Shown here in pieces: positions 27,185 to 36,667 of a DNA stretch of 64,000 bases (its first letter is position 1; each line of letters begins with the position of its first letter). Origin of the DNA: Rhodobacteraceae bacterium UBA2776 (GTDB lineage Bacteria; Pseudomonadota; Alphaproteobacteria; Rhodobacterales; Rhodobacteraceae); contig DEIK01000074.1 in the NCBI GenBank assembly GCA_002352425.1, positions 7,559-71,558 on the forward strand. The letters run 5' to 3'. The translations under genes and the position numbers were made by a program. The notes under the pieces were generated by a model. The model did no database searches. It saw only the letters and a list, made by a program, of their open reading frames with translations, and was not told where the DNA came from.

Positions 27185-28474
27185 ATGGCGCAAAATGCTG
27201 TCCAACCGGGCGCAGAAATCTCGGATGCTGAACATGGCGAGATCGACGCAACCAAACGTGTTTTGGTTGTTGACGACAGCCGTGCGCAACGACACCTTCT
27301 ATGCTCGATGCTCAAGCGCTGGGGGTATGAGGTGCTTGAGGCTGACTCTGGTCATTCTGCGCTGGAAATCTGTCAGCAAGAGCCGCTTGATTTGATCCTA
27401 AGTGATTGGATGATGCCGGGTATGGATGGGCTGGAGTTTTGCAAAGAGTTTCGCAAACTTGAACGTGATAACTATGGCTATTTTATCCTGCTGACCTCTA
27501 AAAGTGAAAAAGATGAGGTTGCGCATGGATTGGATATTGGTGCCGATGACTTTTTGGCTAAACCGGTAAACGCCAGTGAATTGCGCGCCCGTATGCGCGC
27601 CGGCGAACGCATTCAGCAAATGGAGCGCGAGCTGACCGAAAAGAACCGCACAGTCACCGATGCGCTGGCGGAAATTCAGTGCCTTTATGACATTATTGAC
27701 CGTGACCTGATCGAGGCTAAGAAACTGCAGCAATCATTGGTCAAAGAGCGGTATCGCGATTTTGGTGCAGCTGAAGTGTCGCTGTTGTTGCGCCCTAGTG
27801 GTCACGTTGGCGGGGATTTGGTTGGTTTCTTTCCGATCAACAGCACACAAATCGGGCTGTTTTCGATTGATGTCTCGGGGCACGGTATCACATCGGCTTT
27901 AATGACCGCACGATTGGCTGGTTTTTTATCAGGGTCGAACCCTGATCAGAATCTGGCGCTGGAGCATTGTGAAGGGGGTGGATACGCTGCTCGTAGTCCA
28001 GCAGTTGTAACTGAAAACCTCAATCGCATTGTGCTGGAGGAAATGGAGACTGAGCATTATTTTACTTTGCTTCTCGCACATTTCGACCTTTCCACGGGTG
28101 TTGTCGTCTTCACACAGGCTGGCCATCCGCACCCGGCGCTTCAACGGACGGATGGAGCGGTTGAGTACTGTGGCCAGGGCGGCTTACCTGTTGGGTTGTT
28201 GCCTGGCGCGACCTATGAGGATTGTGACATCAGGCTATATGCGGGCGATCGGCTGTTTTTGATGTCGGACGGCATTACCGAATGCCCTGACAAAGATGGT
28301 GAAATGCTGGACGAAGAAGGTGTGGCAAAGATGCTTGATCGCAACATTTTGACCCGTGGTGAACAATTCCTAGAGGCGGTTATGTGGGATCTGAATGAAT
28401 ACTCTGGTGGTCAGGATTTTCCGGACGACATTTCAGCTATTTTGCTTGAATACAACGGGTCGGAAAAATCCTAG
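27185..28474 (+). CDS. response regulator with C-terminal PP2C/SpoIIE-type phosphatase domain
   Basis: A 429-residue two-domain signalling protein. Residues 24-140 are a receiver domain with DD30-31, phospho-acceptor D74 (LILSDWMMPGMDG), T104 and K126. A helical linker follows (about 140-185, EREL...QQSLVKER). Residues 195-425 are a PP2C-like serine phosphatase of the RsbU/SpoIIE kind, with HVGGDLVGFF, DVSGHGITSALMTARL, LMSDGITE and DDISAILLEY. The start is the ATG at 27185, with AGGTG upstream. The neighbouring Hpt protein is a likely phosphodonor. No RsbV or RsbW homologue is in the window. Confidence 0.93.
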   Translation: MAQNAVQPGAEISDAEHGEIDATKRVLVVDDSRAQRHLLCSMLKRWGYEVLEADSGHSALEICQQEPLDLILSDWMMPGMDGLEFCKEFRKLERDNYGYFILLTSKSEKDEVAHGLDIGADDFLAKPVNASELRARMRAGERIQQMERELTEKNRTVTDALAEIQCLYDIIDRDLIEAKKLQQSLVKERYRDFGAAEVSLLLRPSGHVGGDLVGFFPINSTQIGLFSIDVSGHGITSALMTARLAGFLSGSNPDQNLALEHCEGGGYAARSPAVVTENLNRIVLEEMETEHYFTLLLAHFDLSTGVVVFTQAGHPHPALQRTDGAVEYCGQGGLPVGLLPGATYEDCDIRLYAGDRLFLMSDGITECPDKDGEMLDEEGVAKMLDRNILTRGEQFLEAVMWDLNEYSGGQDFPDDISAILLEYNGSEKS

Positions 28475-28481
28475 TTTTGGC

Positions 28482-28919
28482 CTAGTCAAACAATTGCCTG
28501 ATAAAGTGACGATCACCTTCATTGGCCAACTGATGCTCGGCGTCATGCGCATCCATCCAAACGGCCAAATGCCCTGCTTCTGTCGGCTCCCCTAGCGCAC
28601 GAACCGGACGGGCCACGTATATGTGACACAGTTTCTCTGCCCATAAATCATATTCTGGCATATAGGTGAAACGGCGAAACGCACCCAGTTTGCGGGGGGC
28701 TGAAACCTTCCAGCCAGTTTCTTCTATCACCTCGCGATATAGCGCCTGCAATGGTGATTCACCTGCATCAATCCCGCCACCCGGCAGTTGATATTCCGGT
28801 GTGGGTTGTGCTTGGTGTGTGACCAGAACATCATTGCCAAGCGGCAAAATGGCATAGGCACCGGCCCGCATTATATATCGCTTTCCAGCCACTGTAGGTT
28901 CGCCAAATCGCCGGATCAT
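28482..28919 (-). CDS. NUDIX hydrolase
   Basis: A 145-residue NUDIX enzyme. The NUDIX box is GGGIDAGESPLQALYREVIE followed by ETGW, matching G-x5-E-x7-REUXEEXGU closely. The start is the ATG at 28919, with GGAGAAAG just upstream; an earlier in-frame TTG is less likely. The segment GAYAILPLGNDVLVTHQ is the usual first strand. The substrate cannot be told from sequence. It converges on the phosphatase gene with a 7-base gap. Confidence 0.9.
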   Translation of the reverse strand: MIRRFGEPTVAGKRYIMRAGAYAILPLGNDVLVTHQAQPTPEYQLPGGGIDAGESPLQALYREVIEETGWKVSAPRKLGAFRRFTYMPEYDLWAEKLCHIYVARPVRALGEPTEAGHLAVWMDAHDAEHQLANEGDRHFIRQLFD

Positions 28920-29045
28920 CTTTTCTTTCTCCAATCAGTACCCATCTGTTGTGAATTCGCGGGGCTGCGGAATCAACTACATTCGTTAGGTTGCCCTGCT
29001 CAAACAGTCGCGCTATGCCAGAATGAACGCGCAAAGGAAGATCAG

Positions 29046-30023
29046 ATGACACAAACAGCAGAAATCACATGGGACGACACAGTGCTTCCCTTTCAGCTTG
29101 ATCGCGCCAATGTCCGCGGCCGCGTGGCCCGTTTGGATGGTGTGCTTGAGCAGGTTTTGGAACAGCACAATTACCCGCCCCAGATAGAAGCCCTGATTGC
29201 AGAGGTCGCGTTGCTGACTGCCTTGATTGGCCAAACGATCAAGTTACGCTGGAAGCTGTCTATTCAAGTGCGCGGTGATGGCCCTGCCCGCATTTTGGCA
29301 GCCGATTTCTATGCCCCAGAATCCGAGGGCGCTCCTGCCCGTATCCGCGCTTACGCCAGTTTTGATCCCGAACGGCTTGATGCAACCCAAACCCCGTTTT
29401 CGCAGATTGGCAAAGGATACTTTGCGATTTTGATTGATCAAGGTGAAGGAAATGAGCCGTATCAAGGCATCACGCCGCTGGACAAAGATTCCCTGAGCGC
29501 CTGTGCCGAGACATATTTTGATCAGTCCGAGCAAATCCCGACACGTTTTGAGTTGGCTTTTGGTCAATCCCAAATGGCAGGTGAATCGTCGAGTTGGCGG
29601 GCGGGCGGGATGATGTTGCAACATATGCCAAACGCATCCCCCTTGATGGGTGGAGTCGACGCGCCAATTGTTATGCATGACACCGACGAGGACGAAAATT
29701 GGTCGCGGGCAAATATCCTGCTCGATACAGTTGATCAGTTGGAGCTGATTGGCCCAACTGTTGCACCGACAGATCTGTTGCTACGCTTGTTTCACGAGGA
29801 AAAGCCGCGTGTGTTTGATGTGCAGTCCGTGGGGTTTGGTTGTACCTGTTCCGCTAATCGTGTGCGTCAAAGCTTGTCGATCTATTCAGCCAAAGATATC
29901 GCGCACATGACAACTGACGCGGGGGTCGTGACGGCTGATTGTCAATTCTGTAGTGCACATTATGAGTTCGATCCGAAAACACTGGGATTCGAGGCAACCG
30001 AGCCAGCCGATGATGAAGGGTGA
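29046..30023 (+). CDS. hslO: redox-regulated chaperone Hsp33
   Basis: A 325-residue Hsp33, a holdase switched on by oxidation and unfolding. The zinc centre is complete: C266-T-C268 in FGCTCSANR and C299-Q-F-C302 in ADCQFCSAHYEF. The N-terminal domain contains LTALIGQTIKLRWKLSIQV and later PYQGITPL. The start is the ATG at 29046 with GGAAGATCAG before it; the frame is open much further upstream. Its stop overlaps the next NUDIX gene. Confidence 0.95.
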   Translation: MTQTAEITWDDTVLPFQLDRANVRGRVARLDGVLEQVLEQHNYPPQIEALIAEVALLTALIGQTIKLRWKLSIQVRGDGPARILAADFYAPESEGAPARIRAYASFDPERLDATQTPFSQIGKGYFAILIDQGEGNEPYQGITPLDKDSLSACAETYFDQSEQIPTRFELAFGQSQMAGESSSWRAGGMMLQHMPNASPLMGGVDAPIVMHDTDEDENWSRANILLDTVDQLELIGPTVAPTDLLLRLFHEEKPRVFDVQSVGFGCTCSANRVRQSLSIYSAKDIAHMTTDAGVVTADCQFCSAHYEFDPKTLGFEATEPADDEG

Positions 30024-30615
30024 TGGTCTTTCAAACCGTTTGATTGGCGCGATGGGCCGGGTGCATCGCGCCTCGTCAGATTTTGACCTAAACCCCGATG
30101 TTGCCCAGACCAAGGGGCAAGTGCTTCGACCTGCAGCCGTTTTGATTGCGATCGAAGCCAGCACGACTGAGCCACGCGTCATCCTGACCCAGCGCGCCTC
30201 GACACTTAGGCATCATGCAGGTCAGATCGCCTTTCCTGGTGGCAAGCGGGATAAAACGGATGCCAATCTTGAAGAAACCGCCCTACGAGAGGCCGACGAA
30301 GAAATCGGCCTGCCGCCAGAAAATGTAGAAATACTGGGCCGACTACCTGTTCATGAAACGGTAACTGGGTTTGTTGTAACCCCCATTTTAGGGTTGGTTA
30401 GAGACACATTCGTACCCGAAGTAGACCAAAATGAGGTGGCCGAAGTGTTTTCTACCCCCTTGCATCATGTCACAGACATCACGCGGTTTTCTGTGCAAGG
30501 GCGTCGGTGGCGTGGTCAGCAACGGCGCTACTATACGGTGCCTTTTGGCCCTTACTATATTTGGGGGGCCACGGCGCGGATATTGCGCGCGCTGGCCGAG
30601 GGTCTAGAGACATGA
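30010..30615 (+). CDS. NUDIX CoA pyrophosphatase (NudL-like)
   Basis: A 201-residue NUDIX protein of the CoA-pyrophosphatase type, splitting CoA and derivatives into 3',5'-ADP and phosphopantetheine. The pattern AAVLIAI...VILTQRASTLRHHAGQIAFPGG, then a NUDIX box with LEETALREADEEIGL, is characteristic. The start is uncertain between ATGs at 30010 and 30013; both lie inside the end of hslO. It overlaps the cca start by 4 bases (ATGA), so hslO-nudL-cca appear coupled. Confidence 0.88.
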   Translation: MMKGDGLSNRLIGAMGRVHRASSDFDLNPDVAQTKGQVLRPAAVLIAIEASTTEPRVILTQRASTLRHHAGQIAFPGGKRDKTDANLEETALREADEEIGLPPENVEILGRLPVHETVTGFVVTPILGLVRDTFVPEVDQNEVAEVFSTPLHHVTDITRFSVQGRRWRGQQRRYYTVPFGPYYIWGATARILRALAEGLET

Positions 30616-31757
30616 AGCGGATCACTGCAAACTGGATCACAAATAGTGATACGCAAAGGGTCTGCCATATGCTGAGCGATGCAGGTTTTGAGTGCTATTT
30701 CGTAGGCGGATGTGTCCGCAATGCGCTGTTGGACTCACCAGTAAATGACATCGACATTTCAACCAACGCCCTGCCCGACCGTGTAATGGCATTGGCCGAG
30801 GCCGCGGGTTTGAATGTGGTACCAACAGGTATAGACCACGGAACGGTGACAGTCATTTCATCCGGTACGCCGTTTGAGATCACAACCTTTCGTCGCGACG
30901 TTGAAACAGATGGCCGACGGGCAGTCGTCGCCTTTGCGGACAGCATTGAAGAGGACGCGCGCCGCCGTGATTTCACAATGAATGCGCTCTATGCTGATCA
31001 GAATGGCGTGATCAGTGACCCGCTTGATGGTTTGGACGATCTTTGGGCGCGCCGCGTCAGATTTATCGAAGACGCTGATCTCCGGATCAAAGAAGATTAT
31101 CTGCGCATCCTTCGATTCTTTCGGTTTCATGCATGGTATGGTGACGAAAGCGCTGGGCTGGATGTTGATGGTCTGGCGGCTATTTCATCAAATTTAGGCG
31201 GGTTAGAGAGTATTTCAAAGGAGCGTGTCAGCTCAGAGATCATAAAGCTGCTGAGCGCCCCCAATCCGGCGCCGAGCGTTGCATCTATGGCTGCGAGTGG
31301 CGTTTTGAATGCTATTTTGCCTGGTGGTGATGCGAAATACTTAGCTGTTTTGGTTCACTTTGAAGAGGCCACAAAGCCGGATCCGATCCGCAGGCTCGCA
31401 GCGTTGGGCGGCATTGATGTTGAGAAATACCTGCGTCTTAGCAAGGCCCAATCACGGCATCTGCAAAAACTGAGAGACGACATTGGTAGTGCCCATGGCC
31501 CTGCGGAATTGGGGTATATGTTGGGGCGTGAAGTGGCTCGTGATGTTATTTTTCTGCGGTCCGCTCTGTTGGAGACGCCTCTTGATCCAGAGGTATCGCT
31601 ACAGATTGAAGTCGGTGCCGCCGCCATCTACCCCATTGTGGCGGCTGACCTGATGCCGCGGTTTAAAGGTGCAGGCCTTGGCAAAGCGCTTGCCGACCGA
31701 GAGACGAGATGGATCAAATCCGGCTTTTCTCTGACCAAAGAACAGTTACTTGATTGA
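30612..31757 (+). CDS. cca: CCA tRNA nucleotidyltransferase
   Basis: A 381-residue class II nucleotidyltransferase, likely adding the 3' CCA to tRNAs. The active-site motif is FVGGCVRNALLDSPVNDIDI, with the DxD metal ligands. HGTVTVISSGTPFEITTFRRD and RRRDFTMNALYAD follow, then the RIKEDYLRILRFFRFH helix. A split CCA- or A-adding form or poly(A) polymerase I is less likely at this size. The ATG overlaps the previous stop by 4 bases. Confidence 0.94.
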   Translation: MKRITANWITNSDTQRVCHMLSDAGFECYFVGGCVRNALLDSPVNDIDISTNALPDRVMALAEAAGLNVVPTGIDHGTVTVISSGTPFEITTFRRDVETDGRRAVVAFADSIEEDARRRDFTMNALYADQNGVISDPLDGLDDLWARRVRFIEDADLRIKEDYLRILRFFRFHAWYGDESAGLDVDGLAAISSNLGGLESISKERVSSEIIKLLSAPNPAPSVASMAASGVLNAILPGGDAKYLAVLVHFEEATKPDPIRRLAALGGIDVEKYLRLSKAQSRHLQKLRDDIGSAHGPAELGYMLGREVARDVIFLRSALLETPLDPEVSLQIEVGAAAIYPIVAADLMPRFKGAGLGKALADRETRWIKSGFSLTKEQLLD

Positions 31758-32331
31758 CCCTTTATACGCCTTTGTGTTCGCCGGAATGTTCACGCCCGGG
31801 CCGAATGTCATTATGCTCACGGCCTCGGGCGCACAATTCGGATTTCGCCGCACATTGCCTCATTTGTTAGGCGTCGTTCTGGGCGTTGGCGTTATTGGCG
31901 GATTTTCGGGACTTGGTGTTGGCGCCCTATTGGCAGCCTATCCGCAACTTAAATTCAGCCTACAAGTCATCGCATCTGTGTGGATCTTGTGGATGGCCTG
32001 GCAGCTTTGGCGAACGACCTATGGGGCAACGTCGGGGCAACGAGAAAAGCCATTTTCATTCATACAAGCCGTTTTTTTTCAATGGGTTAATCCGAAAATT
32101 TGGGCTATCGCTTTGACAGCATCATCAGGCTATAGCGTGGGCTTGCCCCCCATCCAGGAAGCATTTCGTCTTGCCAGCACGTTCTCGAGCATGAACTTGT
32201 TTGTTTGTCTGTTTTGGACATCGACCGGAACCTTGTTAGCCTATTTGTTAACGCGTCCGGTGGCCTGGCGCATGTTTATCCGCGCGATGGCGCTGGCGCT
32301 GGCCGCCACAGCCGTTATGGTGTTCATCTGA
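31750..32331 (+). CDS. LysE family amino acid exporter
   Basis: A 193-residue LysE/RhtB-type transporter with about six hydrophobic segments. The signature TPGPNVIMLTASGAQFGFRR at residues 16-35 is typical, and so is QAVFFQWVNPKIWAIAL. The only plausible start is TTG at 31750, which overlaps the cca stop by 8 bases. Members export amino acids such as lysine, threonine or homoserine, or related small molecules; the cargo here is unknown. Confidence 0.9.
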   Translation: MIDPLYAFVFAGMFTPGPNVIMLTASGAQFGFRRTLPHLLGVVLGVGVIGGFSGLGVGALLAAYPQLKFSLQVIASVWILWMAWQLWRTTYGATSGQREKPFSFIQAVFFQWVNPKIWAIALTASSGYSVGLPPIQEAFRLASTFSSMNLFVCLFWTSTGTLLAYLLTRPVAWRMFIRAMALALAATAVMVFI

Positions 32332-32350
32332 TCACTACGGGCGACGAAAT

Positions 32351-34180
32351 GTGAAACCATCAACATGGATAGACGGCTTTCAGCCAGCCGATGGACCTCC
32401 GCCGCAAACATTGTGGCGATTTATACGGTGGTGTCTAAAGGGTGCGTTTTCTATACTGACGCTTTCGGCGCTGGCTGCAGCCACATCCGGGGTGCTGGAA
32501 GTCGTAACGGCGCTGCTTTTGGGCGTGGTGATTGACGGCGCGCTTGCTAGCGGGCCAAGCTTTCTGACCGACCAAAGCACAATGTTGCTAATGGTCGTTG
32601 GGTTTTTCTTAATCTTGCGACCTGCGGTGATCGGAACCTCGGTTGGGCTGCAATCCGTGGTGATTGGTCCCAATGTGATGCCGTTGGTTTTGTCACGGCT
32701 AAACCGATATACGTTGGGCCATTCGGTACAATTCTTTGATGATGATTTTGCTGGGCGGATTGCACAAAAGCAAATGCAGACGTCGCGTGCGATTACAGAA
32801 GTTGTGATCGAGGTTGTGAATGTGGTGGCATTTGCGTTGGCGTCTTTGGTTGGGTCAGTGGTTTTGCTGTCCACTGTTGATTGGCGCATCGGCCTGTTAC
32901 TGGTGGGTTGGTTGGTGTTGTATTTGTCTCTAATCCGCTGGTTTTTGCCCAAAGTGCGTGGACGGGCAAGCGAACGAGCTGCAGCAAGGGCTGTTTTGAC
33001 GGGGCAAATTGTCGATACCGTAACCAATATCAAAACTGTTAAGTTGTTTGCCCACCACAGGCATGAAGATGCGGCTGCCTTAACCGCGATGCGCAATTTG
33101 CGAACCGTTTCTTTGCGGTTTGGTCGGCTTGCGACAGTGTTCAGGTTTTCGTTGATGACGGTCGCTGGCTTGGTGCCAGTGATCCTCGTTGGGGGTACAC
33201 TATGGTTGTGGTCGCTTGGCGAGATATCCGCGGGCAATATTGCAACGACGGGGGCGATTTCGTTGCGGATCGCGCAGATGACCGGCTGGGTCAGCTTTGC
33301 GATGATGGGCATCTATGCGTCGGTGGGTGAAGTTGAAGATGGTATGAAAACCCTGACGCCCGTGCATGGGTTGACCGATGCCGAGGGTGCGCATGAATTG
33401 CAGGTTTCAAATGCCGAAGTGACCTTTCGGAACGTCAGTTTTACCTATGGGCGCGAGGCCGGTGGGGTATCCGACATAAATCTGACCATCCATTCCGGTG
33501 AGAAGCTGGGGATTGTCGGTGCATCGGGTGCAGGCAAGTCGACAATGGTGGCGTTGTTGATGCGGCTTTACGATCCGGAATCGGGTGATGTTTCGATTGA
33601 TGGGCAGCCGTTGGCGAATGTTACACAGGAAAGCCTGCGCCGCCAGATTGGTATGGTGACACAGGAAACAGCGATGTTTAACCGGTCGGCGCGGGATAAC
33701 ATTTTATATGGGCGCCCTGATGCAAGCGAAGATCAGGTGGTGGATGCGGCGAAGCGGGCGGAGGCCGATACGTTTGTTCATGAGTTGCAGGACCATGCCG
33801 GTCGATTGGGGTATGAAGCCTATTTGGGTGAACGTGGGGTCAAGCTATCGGGTGGTCAACGTCAACGGATTGCGCTGGCGCGGGCCATTTTGAAAGATGC
33901 ACCGATCTTGGTTCTAGATGAGGCGACAAGTGCGCTTGATAGCGAGGTTGAGGCTGCCATTCAAACGGCGCTGTCTCGAGTCATGGAAGGTAAGACGGTA
34001 CTGGCGATTGCACATCGTCTTTCGACGATTGCGCGTATGGACCGCATCATTGTGCTGGATCAGGGTCGAATTATAGAAGAAGGCACCCATGAGGTGCTGC
34101 TGGCCAAGGGTGGGCAATACGCGCGCTATTGGGAGCGTCAATCAGGCGGGTTTATCGGAATAGAGGAAGAAAAGCAGTGA
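32351..34180 (+). CDS. ABC exporter, fused membrane and ATPase domains
   Basis: A 609-residue half-transporter. Residues about 35-330 form the six-helix exporter membrane domain. Residues 360-595 are the ATPase, with Walker A VGASGAGKST, signature LSGGQRQRIALARAIL, Walker B ILVLDEATSALD and the H-loop AIAHRLST. Such proteins dimerise to export lipids, peptides or drugs; the substrate is unknown. The start is GTG at 32351 with a weak ribosome-binding site. A GTGA overlap couples it to the RNA methyltransferase downstream. Confidence 0.93.
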   Translation: MKPSTWIDGFQPADGPPPQTLWRFIRWCLKGAFSILTLSALAAATSGVLEVVTALLLGVVIDGALASGPSFLTDQSTMLLMVVGFFLILRPAVIGTSVGLQSVVIGPNVMPLVLSRLNRYTLGHSVQFFDDDFAGRIAQKQMQTSRAITEVVIEVVNVVAFALASLVGSVVLLSTVDWRIGLLLVGWLVLYLSLIRWFLPKVRGRASERAAARAVLTGQIVDTVTNIKTVKLFAHHRHEDAAALTAMRNLRTVSLRFGRLATVFRFSLMTVAGLVPVILVGGTLWLWSLGEISAGNIATTGAISLRIAQMTGWVSFAMMGIYASVGEVEDGMKTLTPVHGLTDAEGAHELQVSNAEVTFRNVSFTYGREAGGVSDINLTIHSGEKLGIVGASGAGKSTMVALLMRLYDPESGDVSIDGQPLANVTQESLRRQIGMVTQETAMFNRSARDNILYGRPDASEDQVVDAAKRAEADTFVHELQDHAGRLGYEAYLGERGVKLSGGQRQRIALARAILKDAPILVLDEATSALDSEVEAAIQTALSRVMEGKTVLAIAHRLSTIARMDRIIVLDQGRIIEEGTHEVLLAKGGQYARYWERQSGGFIGIEEEKQ

Positions 34181-35391
34181 CTTTTACAGTTTTACGATTG
34201 GGTTATCAAGGCGATGGAATTGCCGAGGGGCCGATCTTTGCCCCCCGAACGTTGCCAGGAGAAGTGATTGAAGGTGAGGTTACAGGCAATCGCATTGAAG
34301 CTCCGAAAATTATCACACCGTCAACCAGTCGGGTTGCGGCACCGTGTCGACATTATAAATCCTGTGGTGGGTGTTCGTTGCAGCATGCCGCGGATGGGTT
34401 TGTGGCGGATTGGAAGCAGGATGTTGTGCGCACAGCATTGGCGGCGCAACACATTGAAGCCGATATTCGTACAATACAAACATCTGCACCGCGTAGCCGT
34501 CGGCGGGCGGTGTTGACGGGTCGGCGCACCAAAAAGGACGCGCTGGTTGGATTTCATGCCCGTGGCACCGATACAATTACCGAGGTGCCCGATTGCCATC
34601 TATTGCATCCCGATCTGTTAGCTGTTGTCCCGGCGTTGCGGGCGCTGACGGTCTATGGAACGACGCGCAAAGGTGAAGTGCGGTTTACAATCACCCAATC
34701 GGAGGCAGGGATCGACGTTGCTGTGACGGGTGGCAAGCCCTTGGATGGCCAAATGTTGATGACATTGGCGGCGATGGCTGGGGAACAAGGGTTGGCGCGG
34801 TTGACCTGGGACGGTGAACCGATTGTTGACATTGCATCCCCGTTTCAGATGTTCGGATCCGCACGGGTTGTACCACCTGCGGGGGCCTTTCTTCAGGCCA
34901 CTAAAGAGGGCGAAAATGCACTGATTTCCTCTGTGTTAGAGACTGTTTCTGGCGCAAAGTCGGTGTTGGATCTTTTTGCGGGATCCGGCACATTTGCATT
35001 GCCGATCTCGATAAATGCAGAAGTTCATGCCGTTGAGGGTGATGCTGCGATGTTAAAGGCTTTGGATCAGGGTTGGCGTCAGGCCACGGGGTTAAAGCGG
35101 GTCACAACCGAGGCGCGAGACCTGTTCCGGCGTCCGTTGTTACCAGATGAAATCAAACGGTTTGACGCTGTGGTGATTGATCCGCCGCGGGCCGGTGCTG
35201 TGCATCAAGTCAAAGAGTTGGCCGAGGCCAAGCCGCATAAAATTGCGACGGTCTCTTGTAATCCAGTCACATTTGCCCAGGATGCGAAAACGCTGATTGA
35301 GGCGGGGTATGAGCTGGGACCAATTGATGTAATTGACCAGTTTCGCTGGTCAACGCATGTAGAATTGGCGGCATCCTTCACCTTAAAGTGA
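34177..35391 (+). CDS. class I SAM-dependent RNA (uracil-5) methyltransferase, TrmA/RlmD-type
   Basis: A 404-residue member of the TrmA/RumA family, which methylate uracil C5 in tRNA or rRNA. An N-terminal TRAM-like region (residues 1-45) is followed by the 4Fe-4S cysteines C57, C63 and C66 (CRHYKSCGGC) and a fourth in PDCHLLH. The SAM motif is VLDLFAGSGTFALP. The catalytic SCNP cysteine lies in ATVSCNPVTFAQD, after IDPPRAGA. The start is the GTG at 34177, with AGGAAG upstream, overlapping the ABC gene stop. The exact RNA target is not clear. Confidence 0.92.
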   Translation: MTFTVLRLGYQGDGIAEGPIFAPRTLPGEVIEGEVTGNRIEAPKIITPSTSRVAAPCRHYKSCGGCSLQHAADGFVADWKQDVVRTALAAQHIEADIRTIQTSAPRSRRRAVLTGRRTKKDALVGFHARGTDTITEVPDCHLLHPDLLAVVPALRALTVYGTTRKGEVRFTITQSEAGIDVAVTGGKPLDGQMLMTLAAMAGEQGLARLTWDGEPIVDIASPFQMFGSARVVPPAGAFLQATKEGENALISSVLETVSGAKSVLDLFAGSGTFALPISINAEVHAVEGDAAMLKALDQGWRQATGLKRVTTEARDLFRRPLLPDEIKRFDAVVIDPPRAGAVHQVKELAEAKPHKIATVSCNPVTFAQDAKTLIEAGYELGPIDVIDQFRWSTHVELAASFTLK

Positions 35392-35476
35392 GGCAAGGCT
35401 GCGTCGAATACATTCTTCCCAGATCGTCAAACATGCTATATGGCAGGTCAAATAGGGCAGGAAAACGGGCATAATT

Positions 35477-35971
35477 ATGAGTATTTTTAGAGCAATATTA
35501 CTGTTGGCTGTGATGGGATTCATCGGTGGCTGCGCGAGTAAATTTAAACCCTATAATGGCCCCGAAGTTACACGCGTTATTGTCTACAAAGAGCGTCACA
35601 AGATGTATCTTATGCACAACGACAAAGTGCTAAAACGATATGATATCGAGTTGGGTTTTGCACCTACAGGTCACAAAGCGGTTGAGGGAGACGGCAAAAC
35701 ACCCGAGGGTGAATACATCATCGACCGCCGCAATCCAAACAGCACGTTTTATCTGTCGATCGGCATATCTTACCCGAATGCCGCGGATGTCGCCAAGGCA
35801 AAGGCGTTGGGCAAATCGCCAGGGGGTGATATCTTTATCCACGGTGGCCGTCGGAAAATTGATTCACCCGAGCCAGACTGGACAGCCGGATGCATATCCG
35901 TTTCAAACCGTCAAATGCGAGATATCTATGCAATGGTTCGAAATGGCACACCGATTACGATCAATCCATAA
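35477..35971 (+). CDS. L,D-transpeptidase (YkuD) family lipoprotein
   Basis: A 164-residue protein with a lipoprotein signal: hydrophobic residues 5-17, then GGCAS with the lipidated cysteine at 19. The YkuD domain follows, with VYKERHKMYLMHNDKVLKRY and GDGKTPEGEYII. The catalytic end is FIHGGRR...DWTAGCISVSN, with conserved His and Cys. These enzymes make or edit peptidoglycan cross-links, or join proteins to the wall. A second YkuD protein lies 0.7 kb away across a CAP-domain lipoprotein. Confidence 0.9.
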   Translation: MSIFRAILLLAVMGFIGGCASKFKPYNGPEVTRVIVYKERHKMYLMHNDKVLKRYDIELGFAPTGHKAVEGDGKTPEGEYIIDRRNPNSTFYLSIGISYPNAADVAKAKALGKSPGGDIFIHGGRRKIDSPEPDWTAGCISVSNRQMRDIYAMVRNGTPITINP

Positions 35972-35984
35972 TCGGTGCTAAGTT

Positions 35985-36506
35985 TTATCCGCCAGTAACC
36001 AGCGTCCACCAGATTTTGCCATTGGCATCCTGATGCCAAGAAAAGCCCATATCTGTGGATTTTGGATCCAAGATAACACTGCGTGTCCCGGGTTTGTCCA
36101 TCCAGGCGCTGAGTGTTTCGACTTCGGTTTCGTAAGTTTCAGAGATGTTTTCACCCCTCATAGTGCCCGCATAACCAGTGCGTTTGACCCGATCTAGCGG
36201 CGATGAAGCGTCAGAGCCGAAATGCCAAGCGCGATTTTGCACGGACATATCGCGCGAATGGGTCGCGGCGGCAGCGGTGAGTTGTGAATTCAGAGAAAGT
36301 GGCGTTGCACCGGCAGCCCCACGAAGCGCATTGATAGAGTCTTTCATGCGTAATTGGATTTTACCGGTATTCCCTGACGAGATTCGATAAACACGTGGCA
36401 ACGGTTTGCCATCAGGGCCAAGCGTCGGGGCAGCTGTTTCACAGGCACTGAGGGCAAAAAGAGCGGCAAAAGCAATAATAAGTAGTCTAGACATGAAAAA
36501 AGCCAT
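35985..36506 (-). CDS. CAP (SCP/PR-1-like) domain lipoprotein
   Basis: A 173-residue secreted CAP-superfamily protein. The N-terminus is hydrophobic and ends LFALSACETA, a lipobox with Cys. The CAP fold shows RMKDSINALRGAAG, LTAAAATHSRDMSVQNRAWH with the conserved His, GENISETYE and WMDKPGTRSVILDP. The role of bacterial CAP proteins is poorly known. Starts at 36506 (chosen) and 36494 are both possible. It faces away from one L,D-transpeptidase and converges on the other. Confidence 0.85.
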   Translation of the reverse strand: MAFFMSRLLIIAFAALFALSACETAAPTLGPDGKPLPRVYRISSGNTGKIQLRMKDSINALRGAAGATPLSLNSQLTAAAATHSRDMSVQNRAWHFGSDASSPLDRVKRTGYAGTMRGENISETYETEVETLSAWMDKPGTRSVILDPKSTDMGFSWHQDANGKIWWTLVTGG

Positions 36507-36667
36507 CTGTTGTTGGTTGTTCCTAACCCGTCTATAGACATCATCGTTGCGGATCAAACCCACATTTCGCGGATTTGGCGTGTTAACGCTTGTTTGATTT
36601 GCGACTGCGTCTTTCTCGCCATATATAGGCAGTAACAAAGCAGTATTTTTTAACTGGAGCGAAACAG

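Noticed and set aside
29786..29802. Third parS-like site in hslO
   Set aside because: Only the left half, TGTTTCACG, matches; the right half departs at several positions.
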